Assembly: GCF_905220565.1 (NCBI RefSeq)
Contig: NC_059401.1
Span: forward strand, 13,946,766 to 14,010,765
Length of the DNA: 64,000 nucleotides
Reading direction: 5' to 3'
DNA from: Melitaea cinxia
Taxonomy: Eukaryota > Arthropoda > Insecta > Lepidoptera > Nymphalidae
The notes beneath the pieces are model-generated. The model searched no databases. It saw nothing but the letters and a program-made list of their open reading frames with translations, and was not told where the DNA came from. Below are positions 41,613 through 53,800 of the stretch, piece by piece (positions within the stretch are counted from its first letter, which is position 1; each line of letters starts with the position of its first letter). The position numbers were made by a program, and so were the translations under genes.

Positions 41613-41838
41613 GTTCGCCTATAGACGCCTACTACACAAGGAGCATTGCAAGCGTGCTGCCGACCCCAGACCCACCCTAAAAAATCTGGCTAACTTATTC
41701 ACCACAGGAACACAATACTACTTAAAAGGAATGTTATTTAGCTATTATATTCAGTGAGGTGAAGGCACTTCCTCAGGCCGTTCCAGATTTTGGGCAAGGT
41801 ATTTCCGTACTCAATGACATACCCTACATCTGTTTCAC
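41613..41838 (-). repeat. Rep-B dispersed repeat, partial copy 3
   Basis: CGCCTATAGACGCCTACTAC, GCATTGCAAGCGTGCTGCCG, TCACCACAGGAACACAATAC and CAGTGAGGTGAAGGCACTTC follow the Rep-B order, with the poly-T end missing. Confidence 0.65.
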
Positions 41839-42886
41839 CCTTTTTGCGTAGTAATTCTCACCATTTTGCTCAATTGATAGCATATTGCGATACATACTAT
41901 TTTGCGAAACACTTTACTTGAACTTTTAGAGGGGATTGTTACTAAACGAGATAAATGTGTGCTTATATAGTGTTTATATTGGTGTAGTATGTAGGTAAGT
42001 GTGAGACATGATAAAAACACATTTTTTTTTGCAAATTGCAAATCTTTTGTTAGTCGTTGCCTACAAAATTGTATTAATGACTAATCTAAGGCTAAATGAA
42101 CTAAATTTTAGTTCTAATATTTTCCCCTGAATCAGGGTATTCCCAGGCCAACAAAACATCATTTATTTTATATTTAGTATTGCTAATATTTTTTTCAAGC
42201 GGAAGTTGTGCAGATATGCTATTAAACATGCTACCGATAAGCATTGAACTTTGAATAATATTAATATAAATATAAAAAATCAAATTCAAATAAATTATTA
42301 GTAAAAAAAAACAAGCTTGTATTTTAAATGCCCTAAAAAGAATAAAATAAATTTATCCTTTTAAACTCTTACTATAAACATAAAACGTACAAAATTTATA
42401 TGATACTAGTGACCTCTGTCCATCCATTCTTTTTACACGTTAAGTAATCACCGACTTAACATTGTTTTTTTATAATTGTAAACTAAATCCTAAAGTAAAA
42501 GTTTTACAGGGGCAGTTTATTTTATTATATTTAGCGTATTAAAAAAAAAACTTTCTTTAAAATTAATTTTTACTTTTTAGCTATCGCTGGACGATCTGTC
42601 TGGTAAGCATAAAAAACTTAGCCCGCCATCTTTAGAAGTCCGCCATAAACTTATTTATTACATTATACTAACTTATTTTTAGTTTTTAGTTACTCTCATT
42701 AAGCTCTCTCATTTAATACTCATATTATTGGAAAGCTTAAAAAACTTACTTTCTATCTTTACAAGTCCGTCATATTTCATTCAGATAACGTTAGGTTAGT
42801 TAGGTTAGAGTAGTTATTTTGCAAGTTATTCTCAGCAAGGCCTTTTCTTTGATACCCATATTGTAGGACATATATTGTACTAGCTG
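41839..42886. other. AT-rich intergenic DNA
   Basis: No gene recognised. 42598..42790 contains an internally repeated unit (AAGCATAAAAAACTTAGCCC / AAGCTTAAAAAACTTACTTT, each followed by ATCTTTA.AAGTCCG). Otherwise nothing. Confidence 0.35.
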
Positions 42887-43075
42887 ACCTGGCAAACTTT
42901 GTACCGCCTTCTTTATTTTTTTCTTAAATATAATAATTAATATATCAAAATAAAATATAGCCTATCTTTCAAGTTGGATCGAACTGCACATGGTGTGCGA
43001 ATTTTATTATAATCGGTTAAGTGGTTTAGGAGTCCATTGAGGACAAACATTGTGACACGAGATTTATATATATTA
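42887..43075 (+). repeat. Rep-C dispersed repeat, copy 2
   Basis: ACTAGCTGACCTGGCAAACT at the start, ATTGTGACACGAGATTTATA at the end. It adjoins the left-truncated mariner. Confidence 0.65.
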
Positions 43076-43171
43076 AGATTAACTATTAACTCATGTAGTT
43101 GCGTTTCGAAAATCGTAATTAATTTGTTTTTTCTCTTTTGTTTTTCATCTTTGTGTCACTCAGTTTACAAA

Positions 43172-45863
43172 ATGGAAAACTTGAGATATCGCGTTATTTA
43201 CCAGTACGAGTTCCACCTTGACACTAATGCTGCAGAACCAGCCCGAAGGGATAAAATGATGTTAATGGCTGCGGTGTCACAAAAGAAAACAGTGCGTTTT
43301 TGGTTCCAACGTTTTCGTTTTGGAAATTTCGACCTGCAGAACAAGCCGCGTGGAAGGCCGGAGACCAAAGTTGATAATGAAGAATTGAAGGCTATTGCGG
43401 AAGCGGATTCATCACAAACCACGTCCGAATTTGCTGCAGGCTACGGTGCTAGCGATAAAACTGTTTTAACCCACTTGAAGCAAATTGGAGAGGTAAAAAA
43501 GGCTTAACCACCTTACCTCATGAAATACGTGAATCAAACCGACAAATGCATTAGACTCCTGCTTTACATTACCAAACCGGGACAATAAAGAAGGAATTTT
43601 AAATCAAATCATAACACGTGATGAAAAGTAGACTATGTACGATAACCGATATTCCGCCAATCTTTATGAAAGAATGTGCTGATGAGTTAGCAATCCCTAT
43701 GAGTTTAATATTTAATCAATCCCTAAGATCTGGCATCTTTCCTTATCGATGGAAACTTGCGAAAGTGGTCCCCATTCTTAAACCTGATGTTGAGGCAGGA
43801 ATAGTTAGCAATTACAGACAAATATCCGTTCTTCCAAATTTAGCAAAATCTTTTGGAGCACTCATTTGCCCCTAATTCAAAATTACTATAGAAAATACTT
43901 GTCAAACCACCAACATGGTTTCAATGTCGCTAGATCCACATGCAGTAATTTGGTTGATTTTATTGAGAATGTTTTGGAATCTATTGACGCAAACAGACAA
44001 GAGGATGTGGTGTACACCGATTCCAGTAATACTTTCGATAAGGTATCGCATCACATCTTAGTTTAAAAGCTGTCATCATATGGCTTTTTCGGGTCGTTGC
44101 TTCATTGGCTTATCTCCTACCTATCAAATCGTACCTTCTTCGTTGTGGCTGATGGTTATAGGTCGAATGAATTCAAAATTACTTCAGGCGTTCCACAAGG
44201 ATCGCATTTGGGATCTATTTTGTTTAATATTTTTATTAATAACCTCCCGAGTTGCTTCCTATATTCTAATCCATACTTATTCGCAGAAGACTTAAAAATA
44301 TTTCGTTTAATAAAATCCAATACAGATGCACTGTTACTTCAAAGTGATATTGAAAGGCTTTCTGAATGGTGCAGAATTAATGGTATGCAACTAAATGTTA
44401 AAAAATGCTCTCAAATAACTTTTAACCGGAAACTAAATAAGATACAGTATAGTTATAATATCAACGACATAAGTCTTAGTCGCGTAGACACTGTTAGAGA
44501 TCTGGGTGTAATGATTGATTCCAAGCTAACTTTTGTTCCTCGTATTGATAATATTGTGAAGAAAGCTTCTAAAATGTAGGGATTTCTTATTAGAAACCTA
44601 AAACCATTCCGGTCTCCAAATACTAAAATTTTACTGTATAATAGTCTTGTAAGAAGCATACTTGAGTATTGCGTCATAGCTTGGCGGCCTCATTATGCAA
44701 CACATAGCCTAAGAATCGAGCGAATCCAAAAGCGATTTGTAGATCATCTAGCGTACTCTAGCGGTGTTGCTAAAAAACAACCTAGCTATTTGAGACGACT
44801 GAAACATTTCAAAATGGATTCATAGAGAAGCGTAGGAATTCGTCCGATTTATTATTTTTGTTTAAATTGTTACGTAACAATATTGACTGTTCTGAATTAC
44901 TGTCAAAATTTAATTTCACTATCCCTCGCAAATATCCTAGAAAACCAATAATGCTCCTATATCCCCCTTTTTGAAGATCAGTTTTGGGCACTAACTCGCC
45001 AGTTTCACGGCTAAGTAAGATATACAATCACTACAGCAAACAGATTGATATATTTAGCACAACATTTTCGCATTTTAGGAGCCAAGTCCATAATCTTGCT
45101 TTTGATTTGCCATCAGTTTTGTAGCATTAGTTTAATCACTGTTTTAGATAACTGATTTTATGTTTGTTTACTGAATTGTATTTACCTATATGCATGCGGT
45201 GTTTACCTACATGAGTTGTGCACTTAGATTAAGTATAATGTATGTTCCGTTTTGTAATGAATGTTTTTGTGTAATAAATGCTGGTAAACCAATAAATAAA
45301 TAAATAAATAACCGGAAGCGCTCAGCGCAATGGCTCAACCCTGGCAAGTCAGCCGAATCCTGCCTCAAGCGAAAGTTGACTCAAAAAAAGTTACTTGTGA
45401 GCGTTTGGTGGACTAGTGCTGGTATCATTCACTACAGCTTTCTTAAGTCTGGCCAGACGATTACGGCAGATGTCTATTGTCAGCAACTGCAAACCATAAC
45501 GGAAAAGCTAGCTACTAAGCAACCTCGCTATTGAATAGCTCCAGGCTACTTCTGCTTCAGGACAATGTGAGACCAAACACTGCATAACAGATGGCTAGCA
45601 AATTAGAGGAGTTTCAATTGAAATGTCTAAGATATCCACCGTACCTACCGGACCTTTCTCCAACAGATTACCATTTTTTTTTTAGAAATTTTGATAACTT
45701 CTAGCAAGGAAAAAAATTCGACTCCTATACGGCAGTACAAACCGCCTTCAAACATTTTATTGATTCCCGTCAGAATGTTTTTTGTTTTTTTAGTAAAGGT
45801 ATGAATGAACTACCTATAAAATGGCAAAAGTGCATCGATAGCAATGGAACATACTTTAATTAA
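43172..45863 (+). pseudogene. Mariner transposase, decayed and split by a LINE
   Basis: N-terminal part 43172..43648: MENLRYRVIYQYEF, WFQRFRFGNFDLQNKPRGRP and SDKTVLTHLKQIG are a mariner HTH region, then frames break. After the LINE it resumes at 45308: RKRSAQWLNPGKSAESCL, KLLVSVWWTSAG, ITADVYCQQLQ, a damaged QDN block, YRTFLQQITIFF in place of the YSPDLAPTD block, and a stop at 45861. The right terminal repeat (CCATACAAAAACGC to GTAAGGACC) is at 45911..45947; no left terminal repeat is found. It is a different mariner family from the intact copy at 35773. Confidence 0.8.
43649..45307 (+). mobile_element. 5'-truncated jockey-like LINE inside the mariner pseudogene
   Basis: Flanked by ATAACCG direct repeats (43642..43648 and 45308..45314). 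It starts within RT (DIPPIFMKECADEL, then NYRQISVLPNLAKSF and CSNLVDFIENVLES). The palm follows (SGVPQGSHLGSILFNIF and LFAEDLKIF, with FAED in place of F/YADD), then WCRINGMQLNVKKC, DLGVMIDSKLTF and ILEYCVIAWRPHY. It ends with an (AATA)n tail at 45281..45310. Several stops and frameshifts. Dead copy. Confidence 0.8.
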
Positions 45864-45947
45864 TTGAATATATTCCTTTTAATATATATATAACCGACTT
45901 TATATTCCGACCATACAAAAACGCTCATTTCATATGTAAGGACCTAA

Positions 45948-46580
45948 TATATGAAATAAGTGTTATTCTTCAAAAGTTTATTACAATTAAAGCAGTTGTC
46001 GTGGGAATTTTAATTTTGCAAAAGTAATTGAATGAAACAAAATTCAATAATCCAGTCTTCTCATTGACTCTGTTCTTGTTTTAGTATTAATAAATAAGTC
46101 AAAAGTTAGTAAGTATTGACATCACGAATTGTCCATGTTCATTTTTTTAGGGCAGCGGCCCTAGTTACTAGCAATTTATTATCCTGAAGAAATTATAAGT
46201 TATTGTACCTCTGAGTTTTTCTAGAAGTAAGCTGATTGATAAATTTTAAATATATATATATATATATATGTGCAGATTTGTTGTTAGGCTATTAGGCTTG
46301 CCACGTGGAACCTGTGTCTTTTGGTATCTTGCCAAAGCAGTAGAAAGTAACTTCTATCAGCCTTTTCTAACATCAAATCATGAACCAGAAGGCACACAAA
46401 GCAAAGTAAAAAGGATATTTCCAATCTCGGTTTCGAATTAATAAATAATAATAATATATTTTTTTTTTATAATTTAGATGAGTACATTCTTGTTATATAA
46501 ACAACAAATTTTCTAGTAAAAACAAAAAGTTTCTAGTTTCCAACTAATGTCTATTGTCAACTAATAACTATTGGGCTTGT
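45948..46580. other. AT-rich intergenic DNA
   Basis: A (TA)n run lies at 46248..46269. No gene or repeat recognised. Confidence 0.35.
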
Positions 46581-46587
46581 TTCTTAG

Positions 46588-47012
46588 GCGTAAGGAGGTG
46601 TTTCGACGAGCGGATGAGAGAGGAGGCCACCGACAAGGCCTCCGTCCGCAGGCGACGAATGGGGGTGCGTTGGAGGTGCTACTTAATGCGCCTCCAGTAA
46701 CGCCCCTGTGCTCGTGTTGGGCCGGGATGGGAACCCGGTCTTGCTAGACATGGTGTCGTCGGGATTGTTCAGAGGTGAGCTAGACAGTCCCCACGGTGGA
46801 GAAGTCTGGCCTTTTCACCGAGGCCAGCCGGTCGCTGGAGGGATCCTGTTGCCTGCAGATCCGGTACCCTCCAATTAAAGCGGCTGAAGGCTCCCACAGG
46901 GGTTTGGTCGGTATTGCACCCCCAAGTGCTGAAGCCGACATACGGTCTAGGTCTGCCTACCCGAGCGTCCTGGATATCACCCGTAAATGGGTTCCCCTGC
47001 GATACCAAAAAA
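46588..47012 (+). mobile_element. GC-rich LINE 3' end or SINE with 12-bp target duplication
   Basis: TGTTTCTTAGGC-type repeats border it: TTGTTTCTTAGGC ends at ~46590 and TGTTTCTTAGGC recurs at ~47018, after the element's A-run (GCGATACCAAAAAAAAA). The body is GC-rich (CGGATGAGAGAGGAGGCC, CACAGGGGTTTGGTCGG, GGATATCACCCGTAAATGGG) with no frame of note. It looks like the 3' UTR of a truncated LINE; clade unknown. Confidence 0.65.
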
Positions 47013-47025
47013 AAATGTTTCTTAG

Positions 47026-48195
47026 GCTTTTTTTTTTTTTTTTTTATAGTTAGAATGGGGGCAAACGAGCAGACGAAGCCATCTGATGTTAAACGGCTAC
47101 CGTCGCCCATGGACATCTGCAACATAAAAGGAGTTGCAGGTGCGTTGCCGGCCTTTAGGAAAAAGATGCCTATACACTCGACGCTTGAAAACCCCCAAAT
47201 TATAGCGCTCAGGGAAAACCTCAGGAGGAAGGTCATTCCACAGTTTGCAGGTACGCGGAAAGAATGCGCGTGAAGCTCGCACATTGGTCGCAAACCATGC
47301 ATCCAAATGGTGTGGATGGAACTTAGTCCTTCGGCGAAGGGTACGATGGTAAAATCGTGACGGCGGTACCATATCAAATAGTTCGTCAGAACACTCACCG
47401 TTGTACAGACGATAAAAAACACACAGAGAGCCAACGTCTCTCCTTATGCTTAGAGGTTCTAAATCGTCCGTGAGTTTGGGATCGTCGACAATGCGAATTG
47501 CCCGGCGTTGGATGGAGTCAAATGGGTGGAGTTGGTATTGAGGGGCACCTGCCCAAAGGTGCGAGCAATACTCCACATGGGGACGGACCTGAGCTTTATA
47601 GAGCAGTAATCGATGTCCCGATGTGAAGTACCGGCCCGCCTTGTTCAGAACCCCGAGCTTTTTTGCAGCCAATTTAGCTTTGCTCTCCAAATGACCCCGG
47701 AATTGGACCTCGTTCGTAATGTCAACCCCAAGGATCCCAATACTTTTAGTGATATTTAGGGATGTGTTCTGAAAACAAGGCGCTACAGAAAAGGGGGTCT
47801 TCTTAGCGGTGAACGCGCAAACTTGTGTCTTCGAGGGGTTAAATTGGACGAGGTTGCGTCTACCCCATTCGGAGACTTGCTCCAAGGAAGTCTCGATTTC
47901 AGACACAAGTTGTAATCTCCTCTCTTCCACTTCCGCCCGAGGGATATTAGCTCGGCCAGTGTAGAAAGTATCACACGTACTGTCATCTGCATAGCAACGA
48001 GTATTGTTGGTTTGCAACATATCGTTGATATGCAGAATAAACAGCGTGGGTGAGAGCACTGAGCCTTGAGGAACTCCAGCGTTAATGGGCATGGATTCCG
48101 AGCATGCTCCGTCAACAATGACCTTGATGCTACGCCCATTAAGAAAACTGGTTATCCAATTGCATAATCCCTCGGGGAGCTCGGGGGCTTTATTA
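47026..48195 (-). mobile_element. 5'-truncated LINE with open RT C-terminal half
   Basis: Poly-A end (T-run on plus) at 47026..47045. A short 3' UTR follows inward, then a reading frame to ~48195, where the element is cut off. The 3' UTR reads like the end of Rep-B (GGCCGGCAACGC, GTTGCAG, GCTACGGTA-like, CGTTTGCC), linking the two. The endonuclease and RT fingers are absent. Confidence 0.8.
47097..48195 (-). pseudogene. LINE reverse transcriptase, C-terminal ~366 codons, frame open
   Basis: On minus: LPEGLCNWITSFLNGRSIKV, INAGVPQGSVLSPTLFILHI, active-site CYADDSTCDTF, GRRNLVQFNPSKTQVCAF, ILGVDITNEVQFRGHLE, LLYKAQVRPHVEYCSHLWAG, FDSIQRRAIRIV, SLCVFYRLYNGECSDELF, FFPRTCKLWNDLPPEVF and LGVFKRRVYRHL to the stop at 47097. 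The family is a lepidopteran jockey/CR1-group LINE. The frame is unbroken over the kept part, so the insertion is fairly recent, but it lacks the catalytic fingers and endonuclease and cannot work alone. The 20-odd codons upstream of LPEG are flanking DNA. Confidence 0.8.
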
Positions 48196-48289
48196 TTAAA
48201 ATTAAAATATTTTAAAAGGACTATACATAAATTAAAATTAAGAACCCTTTTTTTCATTTTTGAAGTAAAAGTTCTTTACGCATGCTTGA

Positions 48290-48470
48290 CTTAGGGAGTA
48301 AGCTGGAGAATGCGGGGCGAGAGCGTTACGAAAAGTGTGATCAGGTGAGGCAAACGGAAGTTGAGAGGAAGATATATATGTTAGTGAAGATGGAAAGACA
48401 GAGAGTTACGTTTCGTAACTTTTACTTCAGTTGTGTGGTCTAAAGCACACTCGTTTCTATTTATTTTTAG
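48290..48470 (+). repeat. Rep-H dispersed repeat, copy 1
   Basis: AGGGAGTAAGCTGGAGAATG, GCGAGAGCGTTACGAAAAG, GAAAGACAGAGAGTTACGTT and GTGGTCTAAAGCACACTCG recur in the same order at 60700..60885. Confidence 0.7.
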
Positions 48471-49467
48471 TAATGCATCCAGGGAGGTGGGGGGGGGGGG
48501 TGTTAAAATGTGAAATCGAGCACAACCTAATTTTTCTCCCACCTTCGGCAGATCAAAAACAATCTCGATAAGATTCAACGGTAAAAATAACGTATATTTG
48601 AAAAATACATTAATATTGTCAAACCAATTTATTGTAATACATTTTTATTTAAGTGCTCGTTCGGTGGCAAATATAAATATTAAAATTACATACATTTTCT
48701 TGTACATACGCAATATGTAAATATCCATAATAATATTATTCTATTTTCATTTCCTTTCATTGCTGTATCGTTTAAAACTTCTTGAGAAATAGACTTGACA
48801 AAAGTTGTAACGTCTATACAACAAAGAAATGGTCAACAAGGTCTTTATAACAAACTTTCATCCCCTTCGTAGAAATTGTGGTGAACTAAAAAAATCTTTT
48901 GTTATTGGTACCGCCAATCAATCGGTACGTTATGAAGAACAAAGAACGCCTTAGTGTAATCCGTCTAGTCCCGTAAAGGCGTAGGATGTACTGTCTATCA
49001 TTCGTCAGTTAGCGTTTTCGTTGTTTAGCATTTTTAATACAGTTAGTAATAATAGATCCTCTCTAGAGATAGCGTCGTAAATTTTTTTATTTAAGAGCAG
49101 CTTGTATGCTAATCGAGAAAAAAACAGGAAATACGATAACATAAAATTGTTTTAAATAATATTAACACGTAATATATATATTAAAACACTAAATTTAATT
49201 TATAGTTATTATTAATTATATATTTACAACTGAATGTATGTATGTATACAAACGAGCAGAAAAAAACCCGTTTGGAATCTATTTCGGTAGGTATCTTTAA
49301 TAAGTTAACATTTGCCGTTTGAACATTATAGAGTTAGGTTCTGTGCTTATGTAGGTTAAAATGTTTTACCTAGAAAATAAAATTGTTATTTGAAATAAGT
49401 AATGTGAGTAGTTTACACGCTTCGAATTTTAGTGTTTTAGTAAGTGGTATTTATTAGTGTATTAAAA
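48471..49467. other. Upstream region of the second transporter gene
   Basis: Contains a G-run (48488) and otherwise AT-rich DNA. It is the 5' flank of the gene starting at 49468; no promoter element is convincing. Confidence 0.4.
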
Positions 49468-50790
49468 ATGAGTAAAAAAATTAAAAAAGAGCGAGAAAGT
49501 GAAGATGTGTTAAATATATTACAGAAATTTGGTAAATATCAATTATTACAATATCTGTACATATGTTTACCGACTATATTTATTGCTATGGGCAATGTGA
49601 ACTATGTATTTGTTGCTGGCGATGCTGATTACCGGTGAGTTTAAGGTTATACTCTCAGATTAATAAACAAAAGATTAATAAGCTTTTCATTTTTTAATCT
49701 GAGGTTATACTTTTATAAAACGAAGGTCCATTTCACAAGTAAACAGTCCAGTAATTTAACCGGGGGTTTGAGTTATGGGAAGCAAATCGTGTTAATTTCA
49801 TATAACTCGAGTAACATTAACCAAGCCTAGCCCATGACATACTTATTAGTTAATTAAAGTTATCTAGACAAATTAACTATACAAATATTATTATAACTTA
49901 TGTTTAGGCATATGTAAATATGATAGTTAATACGAATTGCTACTAAAAATTAAATAAATATATTGTTATTCTTCCTTGGATTTAATTTCAAATACTTGAA
50001 AGTCATGTTCGTGTTACAAACCTTGAGGGCTTTTAATACTTTGTCCTACAGATCTTGTTACTTACGTGACATACTTTACATATTATTTTTTGAAATACTT
50101 TATTTATAAAATAGGTAAATAAAGTCAACTGCTTCAGGAAAGTATTCTTGATAATCTATACATCTATACAAATAAATAAAATTGGAGTCTTTTGTGTGTA
50201 ATATTAACATAATCGCTTTTTACTAAATGCAAATTGATGTATACACGGTACATACGGTTATACGGTACAAAACGTGTAAAAAATGTTTTTTTTTTTTCGG
50301 TACATATACAAAAAAAAAAACATTTTTTACAATTTTTGTCTTTCTGTTTGTTCCGGTTAATCTCTGAAACGGTTGGACTGATTTTAACGGGACTTTCACT
50401 GGCAGATAGCTGATGTAATAAGAAGTAACCTAGGCTACTTTTATTTTAGAAATTTATTTATTTTATAACTCTGCGAACTGAACAATAACTTTTTCGTTGA
50501 ATTCAACGCGGACGAAGTCGCGAGCACAGCTTGTACTGGATAAAATTAGCCAAATTTTTATCAGAACTGGGACAGTGTTGAATGAAAAAGTATTAGTTTT
50601 GATGAATACCTGTTGAATTTAATATTCTTAAACAAGCAAACAGTTTTTCAGTTCAAAGAATAATGAACGAAACAAAATACTCCAAATATGTAATACTTAA
50701 TGTCTTCATCTATAAAAATAAATAAAATTGGAGTGTCTGTTTGTAATATTAATACTAATAATAAAATAACCCCTTATTCCAACGTTTATT

Positions 50791-50888
<98 letters not shown>

Positions 50889-53800
50889 GAGTATCACTAG
50901 GTCGGCAAACAAGCGTGTACGGCTCACCTGATGGTAAGAGATTACCGTAGTTTATAGACGCCTGCAACACCAGAAGCATCGCAAGCGCGTTGTCGACCCA
51001 ATCCCCAATCCCTCCCCGGGAGCTCTGGTTACCTTACTCACCAAGGAATACAATACTGCTTGAAAACAATATATATTCTTTATTGCACTTGAAACACATA
51101 CAACTTAAAGAGATATATAATTTTATATCATTCTAGCTGTGCCGCCGCAATTACACTCGCAATAATTTTAGGAATTATTTTATTATTTAATTATATTACT
51201 TCATTTCATTTTTCATTATTTCTTAAATTATGAGTCTAAATTAAATACTATTAAAGACAATGTTTATATTCATAAAACTGCCTTGTTGGTCTGTTTTCAT
51301 TCATCTTTTAATTTTTTGTGATCATTAGTTCGTTGCGGAGTTATCTTAAAACTTTGATATCTACTACGATATTAATTAAAATCAATCAATGTCAAGGACA
51401 ATTCTGTTCAAAAAGAAATACTTGTAGTCAATAATGTATTCATTTGGATAAGTTATTTCTAAAAAACTAGATTCGCTAATAATGCATTATTTTAGAACAA
51501 ACTTAATTACCACAAAAAAAGTTATAATCATATATATTTATACTAACTTAACATAAATTTATATTAACTTAAAAACATAGAAATTAGAAATCGCGAACTT
51601 TTTTTTTTAGCGATTATTTTTTTCATACACAATTTTTTGGTAGCGCACCCCACGGAAAGGGAACCTAAAAAAAGGATATTTTTTCCAGTTTTCAATTCAG
51701 CTCCTATTGGTCACAGCATGATGTTATATAGCTTGTATCCTTCCTCGGTAAATGAACTATTCAACACAAAAAGAACTTTTCAGTTCGAGTCAGTATTTCC
51801 TGAAATGAGCGCGTTTAAACAAACAAACAAACTCTTCAGCTTTATAATATTAATATAGATATCATATAATTATAAAAAAAAAAACTTTTACTTTAACACG
51901 GGTATTTAAAAAATAGTACGTACATTAGCTATTATCACAAATGGTATCCCAATTGAACATCCGTAACACCGATTTCGATTCACGTGCTATCTATTGAACC
52001 CTCTCAACAAAAAAATAGAATAATATATAAAATATATAATTTAAAAAAAAAATATTATACGAAACATTTTTTTTTAATAAAAAATATATTTAATATTATA
52101 CGAATTGAAGTAAATTGAAAAAGAAAAGAAAAATGTAACAATAACTCATGTACTTGCTGATTTAAAAACTCTTGGTAGCGATGTTTTTTACAAAATTTCG
52201 CAATGAATAGTTAACACTCGAAATACGCTGGTTCAAAAATATAACACTTTCCTTTTTAATCATCAAATAAACATTATTTCGCAGAAAAAAACTTTCATGT
52301 CATATTGTAATAAAATAATACGAATTATATTAATTAATCATAGTTACTAAGCATCCAAACAACGTTAGTTATAAAGCCAACTAAAGAACATTTCCAGTTT
52401 TATATCATTTACCTACTTACAATCAATTGAACCTAAAATATAGCATATAAGCATGTACGATTATTTCTGTATCTAAGTATTTAAAATAGTCCTTATCTAA
52501 GTACATGTCTTTTAAGTAGTTTTTTTTTTTGTTTTAAGTAACTATATTATCATTTTCTCGAGATTAAGTAAACAGTTAATAAGTTAAAAACTGCAGTATA
52601 TATGTACATGGAGATAGTGGCAGGAGCCTAATTCTTCAGCACATAATCACTACATACTATTAAACAAAGTAGCTTCCAGCTGTCTGTATGCTTAGATCTT
52701 TAAAACTACGCAACGGATTTTAACGCGGTTTTCTTTACTAAATAGAGTGATTTCATAGGAAGGTTTACATACGTATATACATGCATAATGTAGTAGAGGA
52801 ACACTGATAGTTTTAGCAATCGTGTGAAGCTGGGGCGGGTCGCTAGTAAACAATCAACAAACGATCAAACTAACCAGATCATGAGTTAGACCTTCAAAGT
52901 ATTATCAATATGGTTAATTTTTTATAAATTTTCTTTCTTTATTTGGTAAAAAACAACCGATTGATAATGAACTGTTTCGACTAAACAATGTACAAACCAA
53001 TTGGATCAAGGATTTTGTTTCTTAGCGAGTATGAGAGTTATTACTTATTATGAGGGACTTTTTTCCTAAATAATTTTAATTTATTTATTTAAAAACGATT
53101 TATATTTTTTTATTATTGATAAATTTTATAAATTTCGCTTTTTCATATTTGTAATTACAATGTAGAAGCACATTATATAAATTAAGAAACATCCATGTAA
53201 CATTTTTTTAATTTATTGAAAAGTGTTAGTAGTGTATTGTATAAAGTAGTTAACAATGATACGCGGCGTGTTTTCTAGTCTATAGTAACAAGAATTATTT
53301 GAATTGTAAAAACGCTCGACCAGGGCCAAGGCCATGTTTCCGACTCGCTCCTTCCGTGCGAATGGAATTATAAGTGAACCAATAAAAATAGATCCAATAA
53401 AAATAGCTTTATAGCAATCTGTTCTGGATCTTTATAAGGAGTGATCAGTTAAATACGTGCTCTTTAAATATGGACTGCTCCCCTTAATTGCAATTTGGGG
53501 AAACTTGGTGAGACTTCCCTATTCCCCTTATATGATTTACGCATGAGATTAGCGCTATATTTCTTTAAACAATATTAATTTTTATAGCATGGGAAAAATA
53601 CAGCAATAGGATGTAGGTACTATATATAGCAGACTCAAGTAATTATTTTCTGTGAGAATGTGTATGTTCGTTCCAGATGCCGCGTGCCAGAGTGTGAGTC
53701 AGTTGATAACTCGTTTACACCATCGTGGTGGCCTTATATGAATGAATCAATGCACTCGATGTCACATCGCTGTCACAAACCGGTCTTGGATGAAAAATTC

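Noticed and set aside
49444..49467. GTG start eight codons upstream of the second transporter ATG
   Set aside because: The ATG at 49468 aligns with the paralog start and GTG initiation is not expected in an insect nuclear gene.
50700..50979. Frames with long IYIYIY or KKKK runs
   Set aside because: They translate an (AT)n microsatellite and a T-run, not protein-coding DNA.
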